Numbered from the stretch's first letter, positions 1 to 9,232 are shown. The stretch: 64,000 nt of DNA from Tectiglobus sp051009975 (GCA_051009975.1 JBPCWA010000510.1:1-64000); one strand, 5' to 3'. Notes: generated by a model not told the origin, from the letters alone. Numbers and translations: made by a program.

Positions 1-168
1 GAGACAGCCTATGTGATAGTCGACGGGCGCTTGCAGTCCCGCAAAATAGCGGTTGTTGGCACGAGCGGCAGCGATCTTTTGATCGAGGGCGATATTGTTT
101 CTGGGGAACGGGTTCTGGTTACTCGCTTGGCGCGTCCAGGCGATGGACTCCTAGTAAGAGAGCGGTAA
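1..168 (+). CDS. RND efflux periplasmic adaptor (HlyD/MFP family), C-terminal end only
   Basis: An open frame enters from the left edge and stops at TAA 166-168, giving about 55 residues. The end of the peptide contains VLVTRLARPGDGLLVRER and an upstream GD-x-V-x-x-GERV pattern, typical of the last beta-strands of membrane fusion proteins that link an RND pump to an outer membrane channel. The RND pump gene starts 4 bases after this stop, so the two are almost certainly one operon. Family assignment rests on the C-terminal pattern plus the neighbour; most of the protein lies outside the window. Confidence 0.75.
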   Translation, partial: ETAYVIVDGRLQSRKIAVVGTSGSDLLIEGDIVSGERVLVTRLARPGDGLLVRER

Positions 169-172
169 ACGC

Positions 173-3100
173 ATGAGTCTCCGGCTCACGCATAGCCAAA
201 ATGGCGACCATTACGGCGACCTTCACGCTTCAACTGGATGGATAGGAGTCTTCGCGCGCCATAGTACTGCGGCGAACCTCATGATGCTCACCCTGATTCT
301 AATTGGTCTGTTCAGTTTAAGTCGTCTCAATCGGCAGTTCTTTCCAAATTTTGAGGTTCCGACGATCTCAGTCTCGGTGCCCTGGCCAGGTGCGACTGCC
401 GAAGATGCTGAACGAAGTATATTGGACGTTCTAGAACCCGAATTGCGCTTCTTGGACAACGCAGAGGATTTTCGTTCCTACGCGCGTGAGGGCAACGCCA
501 CTATTTCTATTGAGTTTTCTCCGACAGCGGACATGCAGAAAGCGCAGGCCGACGTCGAGCAAGCGGTTGCGGGTGTTACGACTTTGCCAGAGGATGCCGA
601 AACGCCCAAAATCACCCGCGCCGCTCTTTATGACCGCATTGGGCGCATATCTCTATCGGGCCCATTTACCGAACAAGTTCTCAAATCCTATGCAAAAAAA
701 ATGCGCGACGGCCTTTTGGCAGCCGGAATCGATCGGGTATCGATCCGAGGTTTGCGTGATGAAGAGATTTGGATTGAGTTGCGAGAGGCTGACCTGAGGC
801 GACTTGGCCTCAGCATTCAAGACATATCGCGCAAGGTACGAGAAAATACCCAAGACCGACCTGCGGGAACTCTCGAAGGAACTAGCGAGCGTCAACTTCG
901 TGCCAAGAGCGAAAGAAAAACACCAGAAGAGATTGGAGAAATCGAAGTCAAATCCCTGGCAACTGGCCAGAAGATCTATCTACGCGACATAGCGAATATC
1001 GACACGCGGTTCGAGCGCGAAGGAGCGATTGGATTGAGCGGCGGCCGCCGTGCGATCGAGCTTGTTGTCGAGCGCTCGTTGAACGCCGACACGATCGAGA
1101 CCATGGAGATTATGCAGTCTTACGTGGAGCGGGCTCAACGAGAGCTTCCCAAGACGCTGGTTCTCAAAGTCTACGATGTGCGCGGCAAGTATGTGCAGCA
1201 GCGCCTCGGAATCCTTGTAAAAAACGGCCTTCAAGGATTGGCGCTCGTACTCTTGACGTTGTTCATATTCCTCAATACCCGCGTTGCATTTTGGACGGCC
1301 GCTGGTATCCCGATCGCAATGTTTGCAACGCTGGCCGTAATGCTGGCCACGGGGCAAAGCGTCAACATGGTTTCAATGTTCGGCCTCATCATGATGCTTG
1401 GTATCATTGTCGATGATGCTATTGTCGTGGGTGAACACACAGCCGCACTCGAAGAGAGAGGTGTTCCACGCCATGTCGCGGCTGAACAAGGTGCGACCCG
1501 AATGTTTGCTCCGGTCACTGCTGCAACCCTAACAACGGCAGCGGCCTTCCTACCTATATTCTTCATTGCCGACCGGATCGGCGACATCATGCGAGCTATT
1601 CCGCTGGTGGTTCTCGCGGCACTCGCTGCTAGTTTGGTAGAATGTTTCTTTATTCTTCCAGGTCACCTTCGGCACGGCAAACCGCGGTCAAACGGACCAA
1701 GCAGAGTTCGCCGGGCGATTGACGGCGTATTTGACGGTTTTCGAGACGGACCCTTCCGGCGGGTTGTTCGAACAGCGTTTGCTTGGCGATATGCCAGTGT
1801 CGCGCTCATGATTGCGGGGTTGATTTTGGCCGTCGGCGCGCTGGCGGGTGGGCGAGTTAAATTCGTATTCTTTCCGAGGCTGGAGTCGGAAAACGCCATG
1901 GCTTCTATCTACTTCTCGCCGGGCGTACCGCGCGATGAGCAGATCAAAGTAGTGACCGCTATCGAAAGCGCACTAACCCGAGCTGAGAAAAGCCTGCTGG
2001 CGCAGGCGCAGAAGAATGCGACGTCAGAAGGCAATATCGATCGCTCCGAGAAAAGACTTGTGGAGGCAACCTTTAGCCTTATCGGCCGAGCGGGTCGTAA
2101 TACAGGAAGCAATCTCGCGGAAATCAACGCTCAACTGACGCCGAGCGAGTCTCGCTCGATTCGCACGCGGATTGTTCTCGCAGCGTGGCGCAAGGCGATT
2201 CCGGCCCTGCCAGGCGTAGAACGCGTTGCGGTTTTCGGCCGTCGTGGCGGGCCGCCAGGCCGCGACGTGGATGTTCGTCTCAGCAACGGCCCAATTGAGA
2301 CGCTCAAAAGCGCTGCCGAAGAGTTAAAGTTGAAGCTGACAGGATTTCCGGGCGTAAGTGCCATCGAGGATGATTTGCCCTACGGCAAGCAAGAGCTTGT
2401 TTTCACATTGAAGCCTCGCGGAACGGCACTTGGATTCACGGGGGCTTCGGTCGGACAGCAAGTGCGAAACGCATTTGAGGGTGCCATCGCAACGCGGTTT
2501 GCGCGCGGTGACGACGAGATCACTGTCCGTGTGCTGCGCGAACAAGGTGAAGGGGGGCTGGCGGCACTGCGTAATCTGTACCTGAGAACAGATTCTGGCG
2601 CTAGGGTCCCACTCATGGATGCCGTAAACGTTCGTGAGCGCCAGACGTTCTCGGTCGTCAATAGACGCGACGGCGCACGCTCGATCGCTGTGACGGCAGA
2701 CGTCGATACGGATATTTCATCGACGGCGGAGATTGTCGACCGGCTCGAGCGGGAAGTTATGCCGGCACTGGCAGAAAAATATCAAGTTGAGTATGCCTAC
2801 GGTGGGCGCGCCGAGGAGCGCGGCGCCGCTTTTCGCGATTTGAAGACAGGCGCCCTTCTTGCACTCGCGCTTATTTACATCATTCTTGCTTGGGTATTCG
2901 CAAGTTATCTGAAGCCGTTGGCCGTAATGGCCATCATACCATTCGGATTTCTTGGAGCGATGCTGGGCCACTATCTTCTCGGCTATAATTTAACGTTGCC
3001 GTCCTTAATTGGGCTTCTGGGCCTCAGCGGAATACTCGTTAACGACTCCATTGTTTTGGTGAGTAGGCTGACAGAGAGGGAGACTCGTGGGGAAACGCTG

Positions 3101-3427
3101 GAGATCGCGGCTGTAGAAGCAGCATGCGATCGTCTCCGAGCAGTTTTGTTAACATCTCTGACGACCATTGGCGGATTATCACCTCTTGTGTTCGAAACAA
3201 GTCTTCAGGCTCAATTCCTCATTCCACTCGCCATTACAATTGTGTTTGGTCTTGCTACCGCAACGGTCATCGTTCTGATCTTAGTTCCTTGTTTGGTTGG
3301 CGTTGGAAGCGATCTTGCTGCCATTGTGAGGGCCATCGTCGCACTTTACCGACCGATCAAAGGGGAGCCAAAACGAAATGCTCCCCCGCAACCTTCAGTC
3401 GCCGGTCGAGCTCATCCCGCTGAATGA
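173..3427 (+). CDS. Efflux RND transporter permease subunit (AcrB-like)
   Basis: A 1084-residue inner-membrane pump of the hydrophobe/amphiphile-efflux RND family, which exports small molecules using the proton gradient. The layout is standard: an N-terminal membrane helix (about residues 25-45), a large periplasmic loop, helices 2-6 around residues 355-510, a second periplasmic loop, and a final helix bundle near 900-1060. The proton-relay pair Asp414-Asp415 is present in GIIVDDAIVVGEH, and GLLGLSGILVNDSIVL is the equivalent stretch in the second half. It follows the adaptor by 4 bases, so they are probably co-transcribed. Substrate cannot be read from sequence. Confidence 0.95.
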   Translation: MSLRLTHSQNGDHYGDLHASTGWIGVFARHSTAANLMMLTLILIGLFSLSRLNRQFFPNFEVPTISVSVPWPGATAEDAERSILDVLEPELRFLDNAEDFRSYAREGNATISIEFSPTADMQKAQADVEQAVAGVTTLPEDAETPKITRAALYDRIGRISLSGPFTEQVLKSYAKKMRDGLLAAGIDRVSIRGLRDEEIWIELREADLRRLGLSIQDISRKVRENTQDRPAGTLEGTSERQLRAKSERKTPEEIGEIEVKSLATGQKIYLRDIANIDTRFEREGAIGLSGGRRAIELVVERSLNADTIETMEIMQSYVERAQRELPKTLVLKVYDVRGKYVQQRLGILVKNGLQGLALVLLTLFIFLNTRVAFWTAAGIPIAMFATLAVMLATGQSVNMVSMFGLIMMLGIIVDDAIVVGEHTAALEERGVPRHVAAEQGATRMFAPVTAATLTTAAAFLPIFFIADRIGDIMRAIPLVVLAALAASLVECFFILPGHLRHGKPRSNGPSRVRRAIDGVFDGFRDGPFRRVVRTAFAWRYASVALMIAGLILAVGALAGGRVKFVFFPRLESENAMASIYFSPGVPRDEQIKVVTAIESALTRAEKSLLAQAQKNATSEGNIDRSEKRLVEATFSLIGRAGRNTGSNLAEINAQLTPSESRSIRTRIVLAAWRKAIPALPGVERVAVFGRRGGPPGRDVDVRLSNGPIETLKSAAEELKLKLTGFPGVSAIEDDLPYGKQELVFTLKPRGTALGFTGASVGQQVRNAFEGAIATRFARGDDEITVRVLREQGEGGLAALRNLYLRTDSGARVPLMDAVNVRERQTFSVVNRRDGARSIAVTADVDTDISSTAEIVDRLEREVMPALAEKYQVEYAYGGRAEERGAAFRDLKTGALLALALIYIILAWVFASYLKPLAVMAIIPFGFLGAMLGHYLLGYNLTLPSLIGLLGLSGILVNDSIVLVSRLTERETRGETLEIAAVEAACDRLRAVLLTSLTTIGGLSPLVFETSLQAQFLIPLAITIVFGLATATVIVLILVPCLVGVGSDLAAIVRAIVALYRPIKGEPKRNAPPQPSVAGRAHPAE

Positions 3428-3539
3428 AGAGCAGATCCGACTACTTGCAAGAAATTGTTCGCTTTTGACGGATCAGAAATGGACACCACTTGCCAAGTAG
3501 ATAATTATTCGGAGTGGGAAATGGCTGGATTTTGGAGCT

Positions 3540-4544
3540 GTGAGAACCACAAGAACGGACATCGAGCCAGCGTTGCGTTTGAGACGGGTCGACGACATCT
3601 GCTCTATTGGACTGATGCTCGTTCCGAATTTTTCGCTGATTGCTTTCACTTCGCTTGTCGAACCACTTCGGCTGGCTAATCGATGCGCGGGGCGACCTCT
3701 GTTTAGCTGGCGGATTTTGTCGCGTGACGGGGAGCCGGTACGGGCGTCGAACGGTGTATCTGTCTCGGTTGACGGCACATTTCGCTCCGCGGAGCGTTTG
3801 TCCGCGGCAATTGTTTGTTCTGGCGAGGAAGTTCCCCACATCGATCACCGTGATCTGAACTCCGTTCTAAGGCGATTGGCGTCGTTTGGGTGCTCACTTG
3901 GGGCCGTTTGCACCGGGACGTATGTACTCGCGAAGGCCGGCCTGCTCAATGGCTATCGCGCCACTATTCATTGGGAGGACTATCCTAGTCTTGTCTCGGA
4001 TTTTCCGGATCTTCAGATCTCGAAGGAATTGTTCGAGATAGACCGAAATCGATTCACCTGCGCCGGAGGCACTGCGGCGATCGATATGATGCTCGCAATT
4101 GTCTCTCAAGAGCAAGGTTCAGCGCTCGCCGCTCAAGTAACGGATGTTCTCGTGCATCACCGAATGCGAGAAGGCGGCGAACGTCAGCGAATGGATTTGA
4201 GAAGTCGTCTTGGGGTGGCCCATCCGAAACTTCTCTCCGTTGTTCAACGCATGGAAGAGACCGTCGACAGCCCTGTCAGTTGTTCGGAGCTGGCGCGGTC
4301 CGAGGGAATTTCGACCAGACAGCTAGAACGACTGTTCTCAAAGTATATCGGTCACTCCCCAACGCGGCATTATCTGACCGTCAGGCTTGAGCGTGCGCGG
4401 TTTCTGCTCGTTCAAACCAGCATGCCTATCTTGTCCGTCGCCATGGCCTGCGGATTTGTATCCGCTTCGCACTTCTCCAAGAGTTATCACGAGCACTTTC
4501 AGCGCACACCGAGCGCCGAGCGGCGAGGTACTCAAAGCAAGTAG
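3540..4544 (+). CDS. GlxA-family transcriptional regulator (DJ-1/PfpI-like domain plus AraC HTH)
   Basis: A 334-residue regulator. The N-terminal 190 residues resemble a DJ-1/PfpI (class I amidotransferase-like) sensor domain, with the elbow motif GAVCTGTYVLAKAGLLNG. The C-terminal 100 residues are an AraC/XylS double helix-turn-helix, with SELARSEGISTRQLERLFSKY and a second helix pair ending FVSASHFSKSYHEHF. Homologues such as GlxA, CdhR and GbdR control amine, carnitine or glycine-betaine catabolism. No such genes are adjacent here, so the regulon is unknown. The start is GTG at 3540. The 112 bases after the RND gene show no clear terminator. Confidence 0.88.
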   Translation: MRTTRTDIEPALRLRRVDDICSIGLMLVPNFSLIAFTSLVEPLRLANRCAGRPLFSWRILSRDGEPVRASNGVSVSVDGTFRSAERLSAAIVCSGEEVPHIDHRDLNSVLRRLASFGCSLGAVCTGTYVLAKAGLLNGYRATIHWEDYPSLVSDFPDLQISKELFEIDRNRFTCAGGTAAIDMMLAIVSQEQGSALAAQVTDVLVHHRMREGGERQRMDLRSRLGVAHPKLLSVVQRMEETVDSPVSCSELARSEGISTRQLERLFSKYIGHSPTRHYLTVRLERARFLLVQTSMPILSVAMACGFVSASHFSKSYHEHFQRTPSAERRGTQSK

Positions 4545-4628
4545 ACTACTTTCCTGCCAAGTATTCGTCTTGCCCGGTCGGTCAACTTCCGTTAGGTGAA
4601 CACTCGCTAGCTCCACGAGGCCGATGAA

Positions 4629-5870
4629 ATGAGACAAGCTGCCCGCTCGAACGCGCGAATCGCCAAGAAAGTTGTCCTTGCTTACTCTGGCGGACTTGAC
4701 ACATCAATAATTCTAAAGTGGTTGCAAGAGGCCTATGGAGCTGAGGTGGTCACATTCACTGCTGATTTAGGGCAGGGCGAAGAATTGGCACCCGCGCGTC
4801 GGAAAGCCGAACTACTTGGAATCAAACCCGAAAACATATTCGTTGAAGATCTTCGCGAAGAATTCGTGCGCGACTACGTTTTTCCGATGTTTCGCGCGAA
4901 CGCGGTTTACGAAGGCATCTATTTGCTCGGAACGTCAATTGCTCGGCCGTTGATCGCAAAACGGCAAATTGATATCGCGCGGAGAACTCACGCGGACGCA
5001 GTTTGCCACGGTGCCACTGGCAAGGGCAATGATCAGGTTCGATTCGAACTTGGATACTATGCTCTGGAACCAGGGATCAAAGTCATTGCGCCTTGGCGGG
5101 AGTGGGAGTTTACAGGGCGAGAGGCACTATTGGAATTCGCCCGCAACCATCAAATCCCAATTGCAAAGGACAACCAAGGAGACGCTCCATTTTCCGTTGA
5201 TGCGAATTTGCTGCATTCGTCTTCGGAAGGCAAGGTGCTGGAAGATCCTAACGAGTCACCACCGTCCATCGTATTTCAAAGAACGATCAGCCCCGAGGAT
5301 GCACCGGATCATGCAACAACAATTACTGTCGGCTTTGATCGAGGAGATCCTGTTTCCGTTGATGGCGAGGCGATGAGCCCAGCTGATCTCCTTGCGAAAC
5401 TAAATGATCTTGGACGGGATAACGGGATTGGACGGATCGATTTGGTTGAGAATCGTTTCGTAGGAATGAAGTCCCGCGGAATTTATGAAACGCCGGGCGG
5501 CACGATATTATTGCAGGCACATCGTGCCATAGAATCCCTCACGCTCGATCGCGGAGCGTCCCACCTAAAAGACGAGTTAATGCCTCGCTACGCTGAGTTG
5601 ATTTACAATGGACTTTGGTTCAGCCCAGAGCGCGAAATGTTGCAAGCGCTGATCGACAAGAGCCAGGAAAGTGTGAACGGGACTGTTCGCTTGAAGCTCT
5701 ACAAAGGAAATGTCATCGTCGAGGGTAGGGAGAGCCCGCAGTCGCTTTATTCCGCAAATCTTGTGACGTTTGAGGATGATCATGGGGCCTACAACCAGCA
5801 AGATGCTGAAGGCTTTATCAAACTCAATGCGTTGCGCCTTCGCATGCTTGAGCGGCGAAATCGTCGCTAA
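4629..5870 (+). CDS. argG: Argininosuccinate synthase
   Basis: A 413-residue cytoplasmic enzyme that joins citrulline and aspartate, using ATP, to make argininosuccinate in arginine synthesis. The ATP pyrophosphatase P-loop AYSGGLDTSIILKWL is at residues 19-33, and GATGKGNDQVRFELGYY is the citrulline/aspartate site. Length matches the family (about 400-445). The product is used by ArgH, encoded at 58 kb in this window. A GNAT gene begins 1 base after the stop. ATG at 4629 gives a short basic N-terminal extension before the P-loop, usual in alphaproteobacteria. Confidence 0.97.
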   Translation: MRQAARSNARIAKKVVLAYSGGLDTSIILKWLQEAYGAEVVTFTADLGQGEELAPARRKAELLGIKPENIFVEDLREEFVRDYVFPMFRANAVYEGIYLLGTSIARPLIAKRQIDIARRTHADAVCHGATGKGNDQVRFELGYYALEPGIKVIAPWREWEFTGREALLEFARNHQIPIAKDNQGDAPFSVDANLLHSSSEGKVLEDPNESPPSIVFQRTISPEDAPDHATTITVGFDRGDPVSVDGEAMSPADLLAKLNDLGRDNGIGRIDLVENRFVGMKSRGIYETPGGTILLQAHRAIESLTLDRGASHLKDELMPRYAELIYNGLWFSPEREMLQALIDKSQESVNGTVRLKLYKGNVIVEGRESPQSLYSANLVTFEDDHGAYNQQDAEGFIKLNALRLRMLERRNRR

Positions 5871-5871
5871 C

Positions 5872-6420
5872 ATGAAAATTCGAGCGGCAAACCATCAAGA
5901 TGCGAAAGGTGTGGCCGCCATCTATGGGCCATTGGTGCGTGAGACTGCGATCTCGTTTGAGGCCGAAATACCCACACTGGACGCTTTTGAAGCGCGCATC
6001 GCTGAAACGCAGCACTTCTATCCTTGGTTGGTGGCGGATATTGGCGGGGCAGTGGCCGGTTACGCCTATGCAGGCGCGCATCGGGCGCGAGCGGCTTATA
6101 GATGGTCATGCGAGGTTAGCGTTTATGTCGACGCTGGATCTAGACGTGGGGGCGTTGCAAGCGCTCTTTATAGTGAGCTTCTGTTCTTGCTTGCACGCCA
6201 AAACATTCGCATTGCCTATGCGGGGATAACATTGCCCAATCCAGCCAGCGTGGCACTTCACGAGCATTTAGGTTTTCGTGCGATAGGGATTTATGAGAAC
6301 GTAGGTTACAAGAACGGACGTTGGCACGATGTCGGATGGTGGGGCAAGCAACTTGCGGATCCGGCGAAACCGGTTGTTGAGCCGATCCCTCTGCCAGAGT
6401 TGACCCTCTGCCAAAGTTGA
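5872..6420 (+). CDS. GNAT family N-acetyltransferase (phosphinothricin acetyltransferase-like)
   Basis: A 182-residue acetyl-CoA-dependent acyltransferase. The order of motifs matches the Pat/MnaT group (L-methionine sulfoximine or phosphinothricin acetylation): IRAANHQDAKGVAAIYGP at the start, VSVYVDAGSRRGGVASALY as the acetyl-CoA pyrophosphate loop, then LPNPASVALHEHLGFRAIG and GRWHDVGWWGK. The ATG at 5872, 1 base after the argG stop, is preferred to upstream starts inside argG because it begins exactly at the conserved fold. The last dozen residues (roughly PLPELTLCQS) are encoded by the tandem repeat at 6387-6483, so the tail is probably not conserved. Native substrate unknown. Confidence 0.88.
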   Translation: MKIRAANHQDAKGVAAIYGPLVRETAISFEAEIPTLDAFEARIAETQHFYPWLVADIGGAVAGYAYAGAHRARAAYRWSCEVSVYVDAGSRRGGVASALYSELLFLLARQNIRIAYAGITLPNPASVALHEHLGFRAIGIYENVGYKNGRWHDVGWWGKQLADPAKPVVEPIPLPELTLCQS

Positions 6421-6483
6421 TCCACTGCCAGAGGACCCACTGCTAGAGGACCCGCTGCCAGAGTGACCCACTGCCAGAGTTGA
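6387..6483. repeat. Six tandem copies of a 15-17 bp unit
   Basis: Units begin at 6387, 6404, 6421, 6436, 6451 and 6467 and share the core CCACTGCCAGAG, with ends alternating between GTTGA, GGA and GTGA. The first two units encode the GNAT tail and supply its TGA stop (6418-6420); the others are intergenic, between the convergent GNAT and SDR genes. Unit length varies by 1-2 bases, so no reading frame is preserved. Confidence 0.9.
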
Positions 6484-6519
6484 CGCCGCAGGATCGATAG
6501 CAGGTTTGTCAAGTCCGGA

Positions 6520-7344
6520 TCAATCTCTGTTCCGGTTGCTCATTACTTCATTCCCTTTGACAGGATCCGCTGCCTCTTCGAGCCCGAAGGATGAGTTGCC
6601 AAAACCCATCAGTCGCTGTCCGGAGTCAACCACGAGAGTATGACCAGTGACATGCCGTGCGCCAATGAGATAGCGCACCGCGTCGACGATATCGGCTGCT
6701 CCCAGGCCTTGTCTCATGGGAGTCAATTCTTGTCGGTGTAAGAACTCTGCTTCTGTTTGTTCGCTTGGCAGGATGAGCCCTGGGGCGATAGCATTGACGG
6801 TAACCCCTTTTCTTGCGAGGTCGAATGCCGCCAGCCTCGTTGCGCCGTCTAATCCGAATTTGCTACAGAAATAGGTAAATCGCTCCGGGGCTGCTGACGT
6901 CATTTGCGTGTCGAGCATGTTGATGATGGCCGCGTCAGGTGGGCTCGGGTTCTGTCTCGCAAATTCCTGCATGAGAAAAACTGGTGCTGCCAAGTTGACA
7001 TTGACGAGCTCTTGCCAACTTTCCGGCGTGAGGGTCTCGATGCTGTCCGGGGCAAACGAGGACGCGGAGTTAATCAATACGTTCACGGGCCCGAGTGCGG
7101 CGCGGGCGTCGAGGACGAGCTGCCCAGCACTTTCTACCTGACTGAGATCACGTTTCAAAAGGGTTCCGTCACCACCCCGCTCTTCAATTATCGCCAAAGT
7201 TTCTTCGGCGCCAGCGACGGAACCATTGTAGTGTGCGCCAATGCGGTAACCGGAATCTGCCAGACCAATGGCAATTGCGCGTCCGACCCGTCGTCCGGCG
7301 CCGGTCACGAGCGCGACGCGCGAAAGTTTGTGGTTGGCGTTCAT
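6520..7344 (-). CDS. SDR family oxidoreductase, pteridine reductase / FolM-like
   Basis: A 274-residue Rossmann-fold reductase. The nucleotide loop is TGAGRRVG (residues 14-21), i.e. TG-x3-R-x-G, the signature that separates pteridine reductases (PTR1, FolM) from ordinary SDRs with TG-x3-G-x-G. The PTR1 catalytic triad is also visible: Asp145 in INMLDTQ, Tyr158 and Lys162 in YFCSK. The predicted job is NADPH-dependent reduction of dihydropterins. It is the last gene of the folB-folK-DHPS-like operon and its start overlaps the DHPS-like stop by 4 bases, which supports a pterin role. Whether it reduces dihydrofolate or dihydromonapterin cannot be told. Confidence 0.82.
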   Translation of the reverse strand: MNANHKLSRVALVTGAGRRVGRAIAIGLADSGYRIGAHYNGSVAGAEETLAIIEERGGDGTLLKRDLSQVESAGQLVLDARAALGPVNVLINSASSFAPDSIETLTPESWQELVNVNLAAPVFLMQEFARQNPSPPDAAIINMLDTQMTSAAPERFTYFCSKFGLDGATRLAAFDLARKGVTVNAIAPGLILPSEQTEAEFLHRQELTPMRQGLGAADIVDAVRYLIGARHVTGHTLVVDSGQRLMGFGNSSFGLEEAADPVKGNEVMSNRNRD

Positions 7345-8246
7345 GTCGCCTTGTTAACTCGTTGTGACATCTTCAGCATTTCGATCACTGGTTGGACCCG
7401 CGCACCTTCGTGACTTCGCAATAGGTTGGCCTTTGCGAACAGTGCCAGCACTGCGGTCGCAGTTTCAGCGCAACGAACCTCTTCGCGGAAAAGGTATACC
7501 GATCCCGCTGCTTGAACGCACGTGGGCCAGCCAAGAACACGAAACCGAAATGATTGGAGTACGCTCTCAGTTTGGTATCGCACACGCTCGGGTCCATCCG
7601 GTAGATTGAGTGCGAAACCGAATCCAGGATCAATCCAGATTCGCTCGACTCCGGCACTGGTCGCCATTCCCACACGTTCCTTGAAGAATTCCAGCTGCTC
7701 GGCGATGATAGTGTTGGCCGACGGCACGTCGTCTGATGCTCGAGCATTCTCACCAGGTGTATAGCAGAGAATGACGCCGGCTCGGTGCTTTGCGATCATC
7801 TCGTAAAAACCGATGTCGTCTATTCGGCCAGTAAGATTTATGACACCTGCGCCGGCGTCCAAGGCTGCTTCGCCAACCTCGGGGTGGTAGGTTTCCGCAG
7901 ATACCAGGATGCCGTCCCTGCTCAGCGCCTCGATGACGGGGACCAGCGATGTGATCTGTCCGCGAACGCCGACGATGTCAGCCGAATCCCCCGTTGATTC
8001 GGCACCTACATCGATCATCGCACAACCTTCGAGCGTCAAACGTCGACCTCGGTACGCCGCAGCATCGACAGTGTGCGCGATGCTCTCGCGGTAGGTCGAG
8101 TCGCGCGAAAGGTTTATGACCCCGAGCTGATACGGCTTGTCCTCGAAAGTTTTTCCGAACTTCGGAAAATCGAATGTATTGACGGGGTGCTGCAGTGCGT
8201 CTTGATACTTTGTCCAAAGTGGCAACAGTTCGTCTGGTGTGATCAT
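7341..8246 (-). CDS. Divergent dihydropteroate synthase-like protein (Pterin_bind fold)
   Basis: A 301-residue TIM-barrel protein recognisable as DHPS by IDVGAESTG, VSAETYHPEVGEAALDAGAGVINL and IWIDPGFGF. Several canonical active-site segments are altered: the usual GILNVTPDSFSDGG is GVINLSRDSTYRES, the VLMH strand is VILCYTPG, and the GxSRK loop is replaced by LGWPTCVQ. An Arg survives near the C-terminus (ARVQPVIEML, where RVHDV is usual). It lies between folK (12-base gap) and the FolM-like gene (4-base overlap), so it belongs to pterin metabolism. It may be a true but divergent FolP or a paralogue with another acceptor. Family confidence is good, exact reaction is not. Confidence 0.75.
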   Translation of the reverse strand: MITPDELLPLWTKYQDALQHPVNTFDFPKFGKTFEDKPYQLGVINLSRDSTYRESIAHTVDAAAYRGRRLTLEGCAMIDVGAESTGDSADIVGVRGQITSLVPVIEALSRDGILVSAETYHPEVGEAALDAGAGVINLTGRIDDIGFYEMIAKHRAGVILCYTPGENARASDDVPSANTIIAEQLEFFKERVGMATSAGVERIWIDPGFGFALNLPDGPERVRYQTESVLQSFRFRVLGWPTCVQAAGSVYLFREEVRCAETATAVLALFAKANLLRSHEGARVQPVIEMLKMSQRVNKAT

Positions 8247-8258
8247 CCCGACTCCTCG

Positions 8259-8771
8259 CTAGCTCAGGTCTGCCCATTCGTCCGCGATACGCGTCAGATC
8301 GCCCACCTCAACTGGCAATGCGTTAAGCAGTTCCCGCATGGGACGGTGGAGAGTTGGGTGTATCATGTCCGGGGCAACATCACATATGGGCGCCAAAACA
8401 AACCGGCGCTGGTGCAGTCTCGGATGCGGTAACTGCAGGTCGTCAGATGCAGACACCACGTCGCCGAAAACGAGTAGGTCTAAGTCCAGTGTTCGCGGCC
8501 CCCAACGCACATCGCGAGTGCGTTGTCTACTTCCCTCGATCTGATGGAGTGAGCGCAACAAGTTCCCTGGTCTGGACTGTGATTCGGCGAGAATCGCAGC
8601 GTTGAAGTAGGGGCTCTGCTCGGATGGGCCTCCTATGGGCGAAGTTTCGTACAGTGCAGAAACCGCAACTATCGAGATGTCGTCCAAATCGCCAATTTGC
8701 GTAACGGCAGCGCGAAGGTGTGCGAGTCGGTCTCCGACATTAGATCCTAGCGCGATCAAGCAGGTCGTCAT
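8259..8771 (-). CDS. folK: 2-amino-4-hydroxy-6-hydroxymethyldihydropteridine diphosphokinase
   Basis: A 170-residue cytoplasmic kinase that transfers pyrophosphate from ATP to 6-hydroxymethyl-dihydropterin, just before dihydropteroate synthesis. The N-terminal LIALGSNVGDRLAHL and the signature RWGPRTLDLDLLVFGD are intact, followed by LPHPRLHQRRFVLAPICDVAPD. Length is normal. The start overlaps the folB stop by 4 bases (8768-8771), suggesting translational coupling. Confidence 0.96.
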   Translation of the reverse strand: MTTCLIALGSNVGDRLAHLRAAVTQIGDLDDISIVAVSALYETSPIGGPSEQSPYFNAAILAESQSRPGNLLRSLHQIEGSRQRTRDVRWGPRTLDLDLLVFGDVVSASDDLQLPHPRLHQRRFVLAPICDVAPDMIHPTLHRPMRELLNALPVEVGDLTRIADEWADLS

Positions 8772-9232
8772 GCCTGATTGCCCTTTGACCTGAGTTGCCG
8801 GGCGCCTTTGTTGTTGCTTTTGCTACTACGACGATAGATCACAACGCCAACTCCTTCGACCGCATCAAAAACCTCTGTCTTTTGCACCGAGACGCGGACG
8901 GCTGAAGCCAACTCGTTCTGCAGTATGAATGTTGCCACATCCTCGGCCCAGGTCTCGACAAGGTCAATGTGCTCGTCGGATGCTGCTCGCGTTTGAATGT
9001 ATTCTACGGCGTCTGCGTACGACACGTACTTACCTGTCTGACGAACAATTTCTGTGTAGGCGGGGACGGTTTCGATTTCTATGTCGAAACGCATGCCTTG
9101 GCGCTGTGTTCGTTCGAAGTCATGTACGCCTATAAATGCTGCGACTTGCAGGCCTCGAATGACGACCGCGTCTTGCTTCTGCGCGCAAAAGCAAGACTTG
9201 ACTAAGACGGATGCATCGGATGGGCTCGGCAT
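8768..9232 (-). CDS. folB: Dihydroneopterin aldolase
   Basis: FolB cleaves dihydroneopterin to hydroxymethyl-dihydropterin and glycolaldehyde. The conserved core is VVIRGLQVAAFIGVHDFERTQRQ, then LVETWAEDVATFIL with the conserved Glu, and VRVSVQKTEV with the catalytic Lys. The ORF extends to 9343, but the first 37 residues have no family resemblance, so the start is placed at ATG 9232 (154 residues). Even this leaves about 20 unusual residues before the core, and no strong Shine-Dalgarno sequence is visible, so the start is uncertain. First gene of the four-gene pterin operon. Confidence 0.88.
   Translation of the reverse strand: MPSPSDASVLVKSCFCAQKQDAVVIRGLQVAAFIGVHDFERTQRQGMRFDIEIETVPAYTEIVRQTGKYVSYADAVEYIQTRAASDEHIDLVETWAEDVATFILQNELASAVRVSVQKTEVFDAVEGVGVVIYRRSSKSNNKGARQLRSKGNQA

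Noticed and set aside
980..1590. Antisense ORFs inside the RND pump gene
   Set aside because: Shadow frames of a strongly conserved gene; no independent evidence.
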